Shown here one piece after another: positions 31,383 through 41,009 of a DNA stretch of 64,000 nt. The stretch covers positions 432,001 through 496,000 of the forward strand of contig NC_003062.2 of NCBI RefSeq assembly GCF_000092025.1. Reading direction: 5' to 3'. Origin of the DNA: Agrobacterium fabrum str. C58. Its GTDB lineage: Bacteria > Pseudomonadota > Alphaproteobacteria > Rhizobiales > Rhizobiaceae. Position 1 is the first letter of the stretch. Each line of letters begins with the position of its first letter. The notes beneath the pieces were generated by a model. It worked only from the letters and a program-made list of their open reading frames with translations. It did not search any database and was not told the DNA's origin. Made by a program: the position numbers and the translations under genes.

Positions 31383-32083
31383 CATATGATCAAAAAGACA
31401 TTCCCGCCATTGCCGATGACTATGTATTGGGGCTGCTCGAGGCGTCCGAGGCTGCTGCTATCGAAACGGCAACGGAGCGGGACGGCGAATTACGGGCGGC
31501 AATCGCGGCAAGCCGCGAGCGTTTTCTACCGCTTGATACCAGCGTTGCGCCCGCAGCCGTCAACAGTGAATTATGGAGCAATATCGAAAGCCGGTTGCCG
31601 CCGCAGGCGAAATTCACGGCCAATAAGTCTACCCGCACCGCAAACGACAATAGAAAAAACGGATGGCGGTCGATCGCCGTTTCCGCAATTGCCGCAACCC
31701 TCGTTCTTGCCGCGGGGCTGACCTTCAGCCTGACACGCACAACGGAGCCGCTGGTGATCGCAGTTCTCGTCAATGAAGCTGGAGAGGTGCAGGCGGTCGT
31801 CGAGGATTTCGGAAACGAAAAGGCAACAGTGCGGATGCTGGCTGATTTTGCCGTACCGCAGGATAAGACCATACAGGTGTGGACATTGCCCTCCAGAGAG
31901 GTCGGGCCTGTTTCGCTTGGTTTGATTGAAGGCGTTCGTTCGGCCAGTCTCGAAGGACCGACGCTGCCGAAGCCGCGAAACGACCAGCTTTATGAGATCA
32001 CCCTCGAGCAGGCAGGTGGATCGCCGACGGGCAGACCGACCGGGCCAATTCTGGCGAAGGGGCTGGCGCGAATGCCTCGTTGA
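31379..32083 (+). CDS. RskA-type anti-sigma factor
   Basis: A 234-residue membrane protein. The cytoplasmic N-terminus (IADDYVLGLLEASEAAAIE) is the anti-sigma domain without the zinc-binding HxxxCxxC. One membrane segment follows at about 98-118 (IAVSAIAATLVLAAGLTFSL), then an RskA C-terminal periplasmic domain (KTIQVWTLPSREVGPVSLG and LYEITLEQAGGSPTGRPTGP). It holds the ECF sigma factor inactive at the membrane. Translation is coupled to the sigma gene. The gap 32084-32351 shows no gene. Confidence 0.92.
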   Translation: MTYDQKDIPAIADDYVLGLLEASEAAAIETATERDGELRAAIAASRERFLPLDTSVAPAAVNSELWSNIESRLPPQAKFTANKSTRTANDNRKNGWRSIAVSAIAATLVLAAGLTFSLTRTTEPLVIAVLVNEAGEVQAVVEDFGNEKATVRMLADFAVPQDKTIQVWTLPSREVGPVSLGLIEGVRSASLEGPTLPKPRNDQLYEITLEQAGGSPTGRPTGPILAKGLARMPR

Positions 32084-32351
32084 AAACTGGTGTGACGTCG
32101 TTATGGAGAATTGCGGCCTGGTTTAGTCGCCAATGGCAACACATCGACGTCACGCAGTCGCATCACATCGGCAGATTGGCTGGAAGGCTGAGGCCATTAT
32201 TTGCCAGCATATTGAATGGCATAAGAGGAGCGCGCTCCCTTTGGGCAGGTTCGTGATCAAGCCGCTCTCCGAGTGTATATGCAATTTAGCTTGACTACGA
32301 TTAAATTGCACGTAATAGTTGATGCAGTCGTAACATGAATGGGGAAGTGTT

Positions 32352-33077
32352 ATGAGTCGCAAGTTTATCTCGGAATTTTTGGGTACTTTTTGGCTCGTGT
32401 TCGGAGGTTGCGGCAGTGCGGTTTTTGCCGCCGCTTTTCCTGAACTCGGCATCGGCTTCCTTGGTGTTGCTTTCGCTTTTGGCTTGACGGTTCTGACCAT
32501 GGCCTATGCGGTTGGCGGCATTTCCGGCGGTCACTTCAATCCGGCGGTTTCCGTCGGCCTCACCGTTGCCGGCAAATTCCCGGCGGCGAACCTCGTGCCT
32601 TACATCGTGGCGCAGGTTCTGGGGGCGGTCGTCGCGGCTGCGGCGCTTTATGTTATTCTCACCGGCAAGGCGGGTGCCGAAATCGGCGGTTTTGCCGCCA
32701 ATGGTTATGGCGAGCATTCGCCGGGCGGATATTCTCTCCTGTCGGCGCTGCTGATCGAGATCATCCTGACGGCGTTTTTCCTGGTTGTCATATTGGGGTC
32801 GACGCATGGCAGGGTGCCGGTCGGTTTCGCACCTGTCGCCATCGGTCTTGCACTCACCCTTATTCATCTGATTTCCATTCCGGTCACCAACACATCCGTC
32901 AATCCGGCCCGCTCGACCGGGCAGGCCCTGTTCGTTGGCGGGTGGGCGCTGCAGCAGCTCTGGTTGTTCTGGCTTGCCCCAATTTTGGGCGGTGCCATTG
33001 GCGCCGTGGTCTGGAAAATTTTCGGCGAGGAAGAAAAGGCTGGCCATGCCGGCTCGGTTCAACCCGCGAAGACGTGA
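32352..33077 (+). CDS. aqpZ: Aquaporin Z (water channel)
   Basis: A 241-residue MIP-family channel with six membrane segments and both NPA boxes, [12 protein letters not shown] near residue 60 and [15 protein letters not shown] near residue 180. The Arg after the second NPA and a His in helix 5 (LIHLISIP) fit a water-selective filter. GGGGAAG precedes the start. A short linker separates it from the small membrane protein downstream. Confidence 0.95.
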   Translation: MSRKFISEFLGTFWLVFGGCGSAVFAAAFPELGIGFLGVAFAFGLTVLTMAYAVGGISGGHFNPAVSVGLTVAGKFPAANLVPYIVAQVLGAVVAAAALYVILTGKAGAEIGGFAANGYGEHSPGGYSLLSALLIEIILTAFFLVVILGSTHGRVPVGFAPVAIGLALTLIHLISIPVTNTSVNPARSTGQALFVGGWALQQLWLFWLAPILGGAIGAVVWKIFGEEEKAGHAGSVQPAKT

Positions 33078-33129
33078 ATAAGAGGCTTTGTTTCCCCGAA
33101 TGGTCGGGGAAACGACTGAGGAGGATGGC

Positions 33130-33423
33130 ATGGATCTTACTTCGATATTGGCCCAGATTGTCGGCGGTGCGGTGGGCGGCACGGCTGGTGGAAAGATACT
33201 GAAGGATTCCGATCTTGGCTCGCTCGGTAATCTGATTGCCGGCGCCATTGGCGGGATCGGCGGCGGAACCGTACTTGGATCGCTGCTCGGCACTGCGGGC
33301 ACTGCGGCCGCTGGCGGCGTGGATATCGGCGCTCTTGCCGGCCAGCTCGTTGGCGGCGGTGTCGGCGGTCTGATCGTCCAGATCATCGTCGGCCTGATCA
33401 AGAACAAGCTTGTGGCCAAATAG
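33130..33423 (+). CDS. Small Gly-rich membrane protein
   Basis: A 97-residue, very Gly/Ala-rich hydrophobic protein (GGAVGGTAGGKI, LIAGAIGGIGGG) ending in a membrane-like helix plus basic residues (LIVQIIVGLIKNKLVAK). An excellent GAGGAGG ribosome-binding site precedes 33130. It resembles small rhizobial proteins of unknown function; the glycine-zipper character suggests membrane association. The gap to 33634 shows no gene. Confidence 0.7.
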   Translation: MDLTSILAQIVGGAVGGTAGGKILKDSDLGSLGNLIAGAIGGIGGGTVLGSLLGTAGTAAAGGVDIGALAGQLVGGGVGGLIVQIIVGLIKNKLVAK

Positions 33424-33634
33424 GCGATTGAGCCGCCTTTAGATAAAATGACGGACCTTGCCGGAGGAAGAGCTTCGTTCGGCAAGGTGGGTTGATGTTA
33501 CACGCATTGATGGCAGTGGCGGCGCGGAGTTCGAACGGGCTTCGTGTTCGGTTATCATCGGCTAAAACGGCGGGATGCCTTTTTTGCTGACCGAGAGATG
33601 CGTTATGCCGTTTGGCCTCTGTCGCGAATGCGCG

Positions 33635-35572
33635 TCAGGTCTTGTCTTTGGCGACCGGCACATGCGGCGTCTTGTTCCAGACGAAAGGTCTGGTTTTAAG
33701 CTCCACCACAGCCCGCCAGGCCGCGACGGATAGCATCAGCCAATATAAGGGCATCGCCAGCCATCGCCTTCCGACCTGCCGTCTTTCATAAGCTATCATT
33801 CTGCTGCGGCCCATCAGTACGAAGATCGTGTAACTTCCGACGATATTCAGCGCATCGATAAAAAACAGCGCCCCCTGCCATCTGAAGAGCAGGTCGACAC
33901 CGTTTTCCCGGATGGCTATGGCCATGAATACCAGGGAAACGAAGAGCAAGGGATGCGTCAGAGACGACAGAAGCATGCCGCCGATCAGCAGCTGAAAGGT
34001 CATATAGGCAAACCATCCCATGGTACGCGCGGTTGCAAAAGGTGTACGGGTCATCACCAGCCAACTTTGCAGCCAGCCCTTGAACCAGCGTGTTCGCTGG
34101 TTCAGCCACACGGGCAGAGATGTCGGTGCATCCTCCAGAGTCTGGCGCCGGATGACGCCGCAGCGATAGCCGAGCCGATGCAGCCTGAGGCCAAGATCGG
34201 CATCTTCCGTGACATTGTAGGGATCCCAGGCGCCGGCCCGCCGCAGCGCGGCAGTCCGGAAATGATTGGAGGTGCCGCCAAGCGGCAGCGGCAGCCCATG
34301 GGTGGCGAGGGCGGGCAGCATGCAGCGGAACAGGCCTGCGTATTCCAGTGCGAAACAGGCGCTGAGCCAGGAAGAAGAGGCGTTGCTGATGATAAGCGGC
34401 GCCTGTACGCAGGCCATATCCTCCGGCTGGTTGCGGAAGGCGGCATAGGCTTCGCGCAATTGCTGCGGATGGGGCCGGTCCTCGGCATCATAAACGACAA
34501 CGAATGTACCGCGCGCACCGGAAAGTGCGTAGGTGAGGGCTTTGGGTTTGGTGCGCGGCTCGGAAGGTGGTACCTGGACGATCTCCATGTGCGGACCGGG
34601 ATTTATCCGCCGGATCGCTTCGATCGTCGCGCCATCGTCGGCCTCGCAGACGAGCTTGATATCGAGCCGCGAGCGGGGCCAGTCCAGACGCTCCAAAGCA
34701 CTGACGAGCTGCTCGATGACAGCCTCTTCGCGGTAAAGCGCCACCAGAATTGTATAAACCGGCAGTTCGTTTTCGTGCCGAAGAGACAAGGCCGTTTCCA
34801 CGTCGGTTTCCCGGGGTATATGGATGAGGGCAAAGAGCCGGAACAGCAGGGTGTTGAGGTAGAGCATCGACAGGGTGGCGTGAAGCCAGGCTAGGGCTAT
34901 TTCAGAATAAGTCAGCAGCGAAAGGACGAGCAGGGTGGCGAGGACGCCGCCATAAAAACCCTGCTGGCCATGCAGTGTGATTTTGGCGGAATGCTGGGGC
35001 GCGGCGTTGAAAAGCCGCTGCCGGGTTTCCGCCAGGCGACGGGCCTCGCCGGCTTTCCAGATCGCGTCGCGCATGGCCTGCGGGGTGGTCACGGCAAGTT
35101 CGTCAAAAAGATGCGGAAGCTCATCCAATATGTTTGTGAGCAGATCCAGCCGCGCCAGCTCCGGCACGATCAGCAACCCCATTTTGCCGTCCTGTGGGAT
35201 CAGCCGCAGCAACCTCGGCTCTGTGAGCTGAAGATCGAGATTATCTAAATTCGCTACCCGTTCCGACGCGATTTCCGGGAGAAACGGCAATCGTAGATAT
35301 TCTGCGAAGGCGCTGAAATACACGTCCGCCGTGACAAGTCCGCTCATCAGCAATTCTTCGTCTACAGTGGAGCCGTTTTCCAGCGCCCGCTGTTTGAATG
35401 CTGCAATATGCGACTTGTCCACTCCCAGCGAACGGAGAAAACGGGTCTGTCCGGCCCGGCTTTGTTCGGCAGAGTCCCGAAGCGGATTTTCATCGGTATG
35501 GGAAAATGCAATTTTTGCTTCTGCCGGGGTCGTGCGAAACGAATCTCGTGTATATTGACTGAAACAATCCAT
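33635..35572 (-). CDS. Family-2 glycosyltransferase with N-terminal GspE/MshEN-like domain
   Basis: A 645-residue processive-type glycosyltransferase. Residues 40-180 resemble the GspE/MshE N-terminal domain (FLRSLGVDKSHIAAF, LPFLPE), which in some proteins binds cyclic-di-GMP. Two membrane helices follow, then the GT2 core with YTILVALYREE, the metal-binding DAED, TEDADLGLRLHRLGY and the QRTRWFKG acceptor motif, and C-terminal membrane helices. It probably synthesises a surface polysaccharide at the inner membrane. It is divergent from a binding-protein gene 52 nt away and heads a polysaccharide cluster (to 40185). Confidence 0.88.
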   Translation of the reverse strand: MDCFSQYTRDSFRTTPAEAKIAFSHTDENPLRDSAEQSRAGQTRFLRSLGVDKSHIAAFKQRALENGSTVDEELLMSGLVTADVYFSAFAEYLRLPFLPEIASERVANLDNLDLQLTEPRLLRLIPQDGKMGLLIVPELARLDLLTNILDELPHLFDELAVTTPQAMRDAIWKAGEARRLAETRQRLFNAAPQHSAKITLHGQQGFYGGVLATLLVLSLLTYSEIALAWLHATLSMLYLNTLLFRLFALIHIPRETDVETALSLRHENELPVYTILVALYREEAVIEQLVSALERLDWPRSRLDIKLVCEADDGATIEAIRRINPGPHMEIVQVPPSEPRTKPKALTYALSGARGTFVVVYDAEDRPHPQQLREAYAAFRNQPEDMACVQAPLIISNASSSWLSACFALEYAGLFRCMLPALATHGLPLPLGGTSNHFRTAALRRAGAWDPYNVTEDADLGLRLHRLGYRCGVIRRQTLEDAPTSLPVWLNQRTRWFKGWLQSWLVMTRTPFATARTMGWFAYMTFQLLIGGMLLSSLTHPLLFVSLVFMAIAIRENGVDLLFRWQGALFFIDALNIVGSYTIFVLMGRSRMIAYERRQVGRRWLAMPLYWLMLSVAAWRAVVELKTRPFVWNKTPHVPVAKDKT

Positions 35573-35624
35573 GCATCGCCGCCGCCGTCATGGTAACACC
35601 CATTTCCTGTCACGGATAGTATAG

Positions 35625-36503
35625 ATGAGAATAGCGAATGTAACGCGGAATATAGCCCTCTATTTTACTTTAGTTTTCGCTTTACAATTTGTTGGTTATT
35701 TTAGTGAAACGCAGGCCGAAGGTCTGTCGGATGGAAACCGCATGCCGGTGCTGTTCGACGCGCAGGAGCGGTTTCCGGGTGGCGATCTTTCCTCCGTTCC
35801 CCGCATCAGGTTTCTGATGTCGGTGGATTTCCCGCCCTTCAATTTCACCGATCAGGAGGGCCGGCTTGCGGGCTTCCATGTCGATCTGGTGCGGGAAATC
35901 TGCGCCCAGCTGAAGGTGGAAAGCAAATGCCAGGTGCAGGCGCTACCCTTCGACGAGCTGGAAGCGGCGCTCGAAATGGGCGAGGGCGAAGCGGTGATTT
36001 CCGGTCTCGCCACCACGGCCGATCTGCGCAAGAGCTTCACCTTCTCGCGGCCCTATCTGCTGTTGCCCGCCCGGCTGGCGGTGAACAAGGCGGGGAAATT
36101 CACCGGCTCCGGAGCGGATGCGCTTTCGGGAAAGAAGGTGGGTGTGGTTGGCAATTCGCGGCACGAACAGATGCTGAAAGCGTTTTTTCCAAAAGCCAGG
36201 GTCGAAGGGTTCGATGGCTATGAGCCGATGTATGAGGCGTTGAAGACAGGCAAGGTGGACGCCATCTTCGCCGACGGTCTGCGCCTGCCTTTCTGGGTTT
36301 CTGGAGGTGCTTCCGAAAGCTGCTGCGCGCTCTTCGGCGGTCCTTATATGTCCGACCGGTTTCTCGGCGAAGGCCTGTCCATCATGGCGGTCGATCCGGA
36401 TAATATACTGGTGCCGGCTTTCGATCAGGCGCTGGCCGCCCTTTCGCGAAATGGCCGGCTGGAAGAGATTTACCGGCGTTATTTCCCTTACGGGCTTTAT
36501 TAG
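35625..36503 (+). CDS. Periplasmic solute-binding protein (family 3 type)
   Basis: A 292-residue protein with a signal peptide (ALYFTLVFALQFVGYFSETQ) and an SBP_bac_3 fold: RFLMSVDFPPFNFTDQEGR, then GFHVDLVREI, the ATTADLRKSFTFSRPYLLLP segment, and GKKVGVVGNS. No transporter genes are adjacent. Standing alone among polysaccharide genes, it may be a sensor-type protein rather than an ABC importer subunit. Confidence 0.85.
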   Translation: MRIANVTRNIALYFTLVFALQFVGYFSETQAEGLSDGNRMPVLFDAQERFPGGDLSSVPRIRFLMSVDFPPFNFTDQEGRLAGFHVDLVREICAQLKVESKCQVQALPFDELEAALEMGEGEAVISGLATTADLRKSFTFSRPYLLLPARLAVNKAGKFTGSGADALSGKKVGVVGNSRHEQMLKAFFPKARVEGFDGYEPMYEALKTGKVDAIFADGLRLPFWVSGGASESCCALFGGPYMSDRFLGEGLSIMAVDPDNILVPAFDQALAALSRNGRLEEIYRRYFPYGLY

Positions 36504-36530
36504 AAATCCTGATCGACCGTCGCGACAGTC

Positions 36531-37823
36531 CTATTTGGCTGGCGCGAAAACCTGTTCATCGCGCCGCAAACGTAGGAGCGCGATCCATACGGCGGCGGCG
36601 ATGGCGGTTTCCACCAGGAAATAGCTGCCGATCGTTCCCGAAATGCTGAAGGACCAGGTAAAGAAGGCAACGATGACGGAGCCGAGGAGATTGCCGCTGT
36701 TCCATATCTTCGCGCGAATATCCTGCCTCCCGGAGGCGCCAAGCGCCTCGAGTGCGGTGGCGGCAACGGCCATCGGCAGAACCACCCAGCAAAGCACGCG
36801 GGTAATGATGGGCAGAGAGACATATTCGTCGCCGAACAGCAGCGGCAGGAAAGGGGCGATGATGAAGATCACCAACGCGCTGCCGGTTGCGATGAAAAGT
36901 GCTGCCTTCAGCACATTATAAGCGCGCCCTATGGTCTTGGTGATGCCCTGCAGGGCGGCGGAGGCGGAGCCCGGATAGATCAGCCGGTTGAGCGCCTCGA
37001 CGGAAAGATAGGAACTGTCGAGAATGCGCCGGGCGATCGAATAGCTGCCCAGCACCTCGGCGCTGGCAATGGCGCCGAGAACGAGAATATCAGCATTGCC
37101 GCGCACGGCCTTGAACAGGAACTGGGTGGAAAACAGGATGCCGATGCGGATTTCCTCGCGCACGATCCGGAAAATCGGCCGACCGAGCCTGCCGGTCGCC
37201 TTGACGGAAATCACGGCCGCAACGGCGTGGGCGGCGAGGTTCCACAGTGCCCAGGCCTCAACCGTTTCCACCTTGAAGATGAGGCAGGCGACCACCGCGG
37301 CAATGGTGCGGGTGACGGCGAACATCACTTCCAGCTTGTTGGCCGAAGCGAAGTTGGAATGGGCGATAAAACTCTGAGTGGAAAGTGAGATGACCTTCAG
37401 GAGAACGAGGTTGGTGAACAGGATCAGGAAGGTGGTGATCAGCGTGTGCAGCAATGTTTCCGAGGTCGGGAAAAACACCGGGATCGTCACCATGCCGATG
37501 ATTGTCAGCACCACGCCCGTCGCAGCACTTAGGAGATAGCTGTGGCCGAGCATGACGGGAAACATGCTACGATCCTGTGCGACGCGGCGGATCAGCGATT
37601 CCTGCGAGCCGATGCCGCAGATCTGCACGCCGAGATTGGTGACGGCCGTGATCGAAGCGTAAAGCGCGAATTGTTCGACTCCGAGATGGCGGGCAAGCAG
37701 CGCGAAGGTCAGGAGCTGGGCAGCGCTGGACATCAGCAGCGCCCCGCCGGACGCCATATAGGTCAATCCCAGTCTGACTAGATGGCCGAACCGCGGCGTG
37801 TTGAACGACACCTCATTCTCCAT
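36531..37823 (-). CDS. Polysaccharide flippase (MATE/Wzx-like)
   Basis: A 430-residue membrane protein with about 12-14 hydrophobic segments in the MOP flippase pattern. It moves lipid-linked sugar units across the inner membrane. It starts MENEVSFNTPRFGHLVRLGL; a Met four codons upstream is the alternative. Its neighbours are a Wzy/ligase-like protein and a deacetylase, completing a Wzx/Wzy-type set. The 287-nt divergent gap to 38110 holds promoters for both directions but no gene. Confidence 0.85.
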   Translation of the reverse strand: MENEVSFNTPRFGHLVRLGLTYMASGGALLMSSAAQLLTFALLARHLGVEQFALYASITAVTNLGVQICGIGSQESLIRRVAQDRSMFPVMLGHSYLLSAATGVVLTIIGMVTIPVFFPTSETLLHTLITTFLILFTNLVLLKVISLSTQSFIAHSNFASANKLEVMFAVTRTIAAVVACLIFKVETVEAWALWNLAAHAVAAVISVKATGRLGRPIFRIVREEIRIGILFSTQFLFKAVRGNADILVLGAIASAEVLGSYSIARRILDSSYLSVEALNRLIYPGSASAALQGITKTIGRAYNVLKAALFIATGSALVIFIIAPFLPLLFGDEYVSLPIITRVLCWVVLPMAVAATALEALGASGRQDIRAKIWNSGNLLGSVIVAFFTWSFSISGTIGSYFLVETAIAAAVWIALLRLRRDEQVFAPAK

Positions 37824-38110
37824 TTTTTCCGGCATTGCCGGACAAATCCAACAACGACTGCGCTTCTTTTCTAAAAATCCGCGAACTGAAAAGCCGCAAC
37901 CGGCCAATATTATGAAAGCCCGCAACCCGAATGGATTGCAGTTTATCCTGTCTTATCCTTCTTGAGGTAAGAGAGGGTTAAAGCAATTGCATAATAATGA
38001 CGATAATGACTGTTTATGGTTATTTGGACATGGCCCTGTTTCAGAAGGGTTTCGTTGTTCGTCACAAGGCAGGCCCATGATCCGATTGTCCAGTTCCGGT
38101 GCACGCGACC

Positions 38111-39406
38111 ATGCCGCGTTTGGCTGATACACAGCCCATCACTGCGCAAGATAGCGCCATATCTCTTGCCGGCGGCCGGCGCGACGCGTTTTTTTTCGTC
38201 GCCACCATGCTTTATATCTGGATTTCCGTGGCGCCCTTCGAAAATCTCGCAGCGCCGCCTGTGCCGCGCGCCGCCGCAAACCAGCTGACCGGCCTTGTGA
38301 TTGCGTTGATCCTGGCTGTTTTCGCACTGCGCCACCGGCTGACGGGGCTTTTGCTGAGGCCGCGCCTGCCCATCCTGCTTTTGTTTTTCTGGCTGGTGAT
38401 CTGCTCCGTGATAGGCACCCAACCCGGTACCTCGCTGCAGCGCCTGGTCTTCACCGCGCTTTTATGTTTCATCACCAGCGTTCTCGTCGTCATGCCAAGG
38501 GATCGGCGGCAGTTCGACCGGATGATGGCCATCTTCGCCCTCATTCTGCTGGCGCTCTGTTATCTGGGAGTGATCTTCCTGCGGTCGCGCTCGGTCCATC
38601 AGCCCTTTGACCTTGATGAAAAGGCGCTTGCGGGTGATTGGCGCGGCATCTTCAATCACAAGAACGCCGCCGCCCCCGCCATGATTATTCTTTTCATGAT
38701 CGGGCTTTACCTGCGCAACGCCTGGTCGACGCTGGGCGGCATCGCGATTACGCTGCTGGCCGGGTTCTTTCTCTGGAAGACCAATGGAAAAACCGCGGCC
38801 ATGCTTTTGCCCGTCACCCTGGCGCTGGTCTGGATCATGGAAAGGCATGCGCACCGCACCTTGCTGATGATCGGCGGTCTTCTAGCCTTTCTCAACATCG
38901 TCGCCGTCGGCTCCACCTATTTCCCGAGCATACAGAATTTTGTCGAAAGCCTGGGGATCGATTCCACGTTCACCGGCCGGACGGACATATGGCGCCTGTC
39001 CTTCGACACCTTTGCGCAATCGCCGATCTTCGGGCAGGGGTTCCAGGCATTCTGGACGAGCGACCGTCTGCTGTCGCAGGCCGATATTGCCGGCACCTGG
39101 GCGGTCACGGCCTTCCATGCCCATAATGGTTATGTCGAAAGCCTGCTGAATGGCGGCTTGCCGGCTTTCATTCTCACCGTCATATGGCTGGTCATCATAC
39201 CCGCAAATGATTTCCACACGGCGGTGGACAAGGGCACGGACCCGGGACTGACCCGACTTTTTGCACGAATTTGGGTGTATGCGCTACTTTCTTCGTGTCT
39301 TGAGAGTAATTTCTTTACCGGAACCGGGCCTATTTGGTCTTCTCTGCTGATCGCGGTCTATTGTTTGAGGCATCAGGCGCACGACATACTTGAACAGGGG
39401 CAGTAA
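38111..39406 (+). CDS. O-antigen ligase/Wzy polymerase-like membrane protein
   Basis: A 431-residue protein with about 10 membrane segments and the Wzy_C-type loop containing GQGFQAFW and FHAHNGYVESLLNGGLPAF, the HxHNxxxxxxxxxGxxG signature. It polymerises or ligates polysaccharide repeat units at the periplasmic face. ATG at 38111 is preferred; a GTG at 38099 is in frame. It is followed after 26 nt by the deacetylase gene. Confidence 0.88.
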   Translation: MPRLADTQPITAQDSAISLAGGRRDAFFFVATMLYIWISVAPFENLAAPPVPRAAANQLTGLVIALILAVFALRHRLTGLLLRPRLPILLLFFWLVICSVIGTQPGTSLQRLVFTALLCFITSVLVVMPRDRRQFDRMMAIFALILLALCYLGVIFLRSRSVHQPFDLDEKALAGDWRGIFNHKNAAAPAMIILFMIGLYLRNAWSTLGGIAITLLAGFFLWKTNGKTAAMLLPVTLALVWIMERHAHRTLLMIGGLLAFLNIVAVGSTYFPSIQNFVESLGIDSTFTGRTDIWRLSFDTFAQSPIFGQGFQAFWTSDRLLSQADIAGTWAVTAFHAHNGYVESLLNGGLPAFILTVIWLVIIPANDFHTAVDKGTDPGLTRLFARIWVYALLSSCLESNFFTGTGPIWSSLLIAVYCLRHQAHDILEQGQ

Positions 39407-39432
39407 TTTGCAGACAGGCCGGGGGGCTTTGT

Positions 39433-40185
39433 ATGACGCAAAAAATCGGGACTTTTGTAGACCGGATCAACAACCGGCTGGTGCGGTATTTTCCGGGACC
39501 GGCGGTGCGGATCGAAAAATCCGAACCGATCGTGTCCTTCACATTCGACGATGTACCGGCCACCGCCTGGACGAAGGGCGCGCGCATCCTGGAAAACGAG
39601 GGCGTTTGCGGAACGTTTTACATCGCCGGCACCTTTATCGACAGGCACGACGGACAGCAGGAGATGATTTCCGCCAAAGGCTGTTCGGAACTGGCAGCGG
39701 CCGGCCATGAGCTTGCCTGCCACACCTTTTCCCATCGCAAACTCTCGAGCTTTTCACGACGGGCGCTTGAAGAAGATCTCGAGCGCAATGACAGCGTTTT
39801 GGGTGCGTTCGACGAAAATCGGCACAGCCGAAATTTCTCCGTTCCTTTCGGCATGGCCTCACCGGTCATGCAGCCCCTGCTGCGGCGCCGGTTCAGGACG
39901 ACACGCGGCATCATGCCCGGCATCAACCGGGACAGTGTCGACCCGCATAATCTTGCCGCAGTCGAGTTGCGTGCGGATCAGAGCTACCTCGATGCGGCCG
40001 ACCGCTGGCTTGAGGATGTTTTGCAAAAAGGCGGCTGGCTCATCATCTTCACCCATGATGTTTCACCGACACCAAGCTTTTACGGCTGCCCGGAAGACAG
40101 ATTTCAGGGCCTCGTCCGCAAGGCGGCGTCCGGCGGTGCGAAGATCATGACGGTCGATGCCGCGGCAAGGACACTCGGCCTGTAA
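39433..40185 (+). CDS. Polysaccharide deacetylase (NodB-like)
   Basis: A 250-residue carbohydrate esterase family 4-type protein. It has motif 1 FTFDDVPATAWTKGA (metal Asp), motif 2 ELACHTFSHRKLSSF (His-x-x-x-His), SVPFGMASP in place of the usual RxPYG, and a late IIFTHDVSPTPSFYGC. It would remove acetyl groups from the polysaccharide made by this cluster. No signal peptide is obvious, so it may act in the cytoplasm or be anchored by a partner. Confidence 0.88.
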   Translation: MTQKIGTFVDRINNRLVRYFPGPAVRIEKSEPIVSFTFDDVPATAWTKGARILENEGVCGTFYIAGTFIDRHDGQQEMISAKGCSELAAAGHELACHTFSHRKLSSFSRRALEEDLERNDSVLGAFDENRHSRNFSVPFGMASPVMQPLLRRRFRTTRGIMPGINRDSVDPHNLAAVELRADQSYLDAADRWLEDVLQKGGWLIIFTHDVSPTPSFYGCPEDRFQGLVRKAASGGAKIMTVDAAARTLGL

Positions 40186-40246
40186 AGAAATATTCTCAGC
40201 GCGTACTCGGGCGATATTGCGGAAACCTCTGTCCGCAATTGCGAAC

Positions 40247-40897
40247 CTATTGGCTGGCCCAGATGATGCGGGCAATCCACTCCACATCCGCCATGTCGAA
40301 GCTGCGATTGGGATGTTCGGGGTTTAGCGAAAGAAGCTCGATGTTTTTAGGGCTTTGCCGCGCCAGCACCTTGGCCATCACTTCGCCATCGCGGCTTTTC
40401 AGCACCACGCGGTCGCCGCGCCGCACCGGCGCACCCGGCTCCACGATGAGGATGTCGCCATCACGGTAGAGCGGCATCATGCTCTCGCCCTGCACTTCCA
40501 GGGCGTAGACGCCCTGTTTGCGCTCGGGAGAAGAGGGAAACTCCACCACATCCCAGCCTTGACCTGCCGGAAAACCGCCATCATCGAAAAAACCGCCGGA
40601 ACCGGCCTGCGCAAAACCGAGCAGGGGAATGGCGTTGTCGGCACCGGAAGGCTGCATTGTCTGCGCCCTGCCGAAAGCATAACCGAAAAACTGGTCGACA
40701 CTTGCGCCCGTCGCTTCCAGCACCTTGGAGACGGATTCGGTCGAGGGCCAGCGTTTGCGGCCATCCGGTCCGAAGCGTTTCGATTTATTGAACGATGTGG
40801 GATCGAGGCCGGCGCGCTTCGCCAATGCCGAAGGCGTCAGCTGATGGCGTTCGGCAAGCGTATCGATGGCGCTCCAGATCGTCTCGTGTGACAGCAT
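40247..40897 (-). CDS. HTH regulator with LexA/S24-type peptidase domain
   Basis: A 216-residue protein. N-terminal HTH: LTPSALAKRAGLDPTSFNKS. C-terminal S24 domain: ALEVQGESMMPLYRDGDILIV (quoted in part) with the active Ser in GESM, and the Lys in VVLKSRDGEVMAK. It is a chromosomal relative of phage CI/LexA repressors and may be a self-cleaving, damage- or stress-responsive regulator. The closest genes do not show its target. It is monocistronic, with gaps of 61 and 112 nt around it. Confidence 0.88.
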   Translation of the reverse strand: MLSHETIWSAIDTLAERHQLTPSALAKRAGLDPTSFNKSKRFGPDGRKRWPSTESVSKVLEATGASVDQFFGYAFGRAQTMQPSGADNAIPLLGFAQAGSGGFFDDGGFPAGQGWDVVEFPSSPERKQGVYALEVQGESMMPLYRDGDILIVEPGAPVRRGDRVVLKSRDGEVMAKVLARQSPKNIELLSLNPEHPNRSFDMADVEWIARIIWASQ

Positions 40898-41009
40898 GAT
40901 AGAAAGCCCGCAAGTGGAGCCGATAGCGGAAAGCTCCTGTCGTTTACTGACCGGAATCTAGACCAAATCCGGTCAGGAGTAAAGAAAGGAAAGGAATAAA
41001 ATCCTTGCT

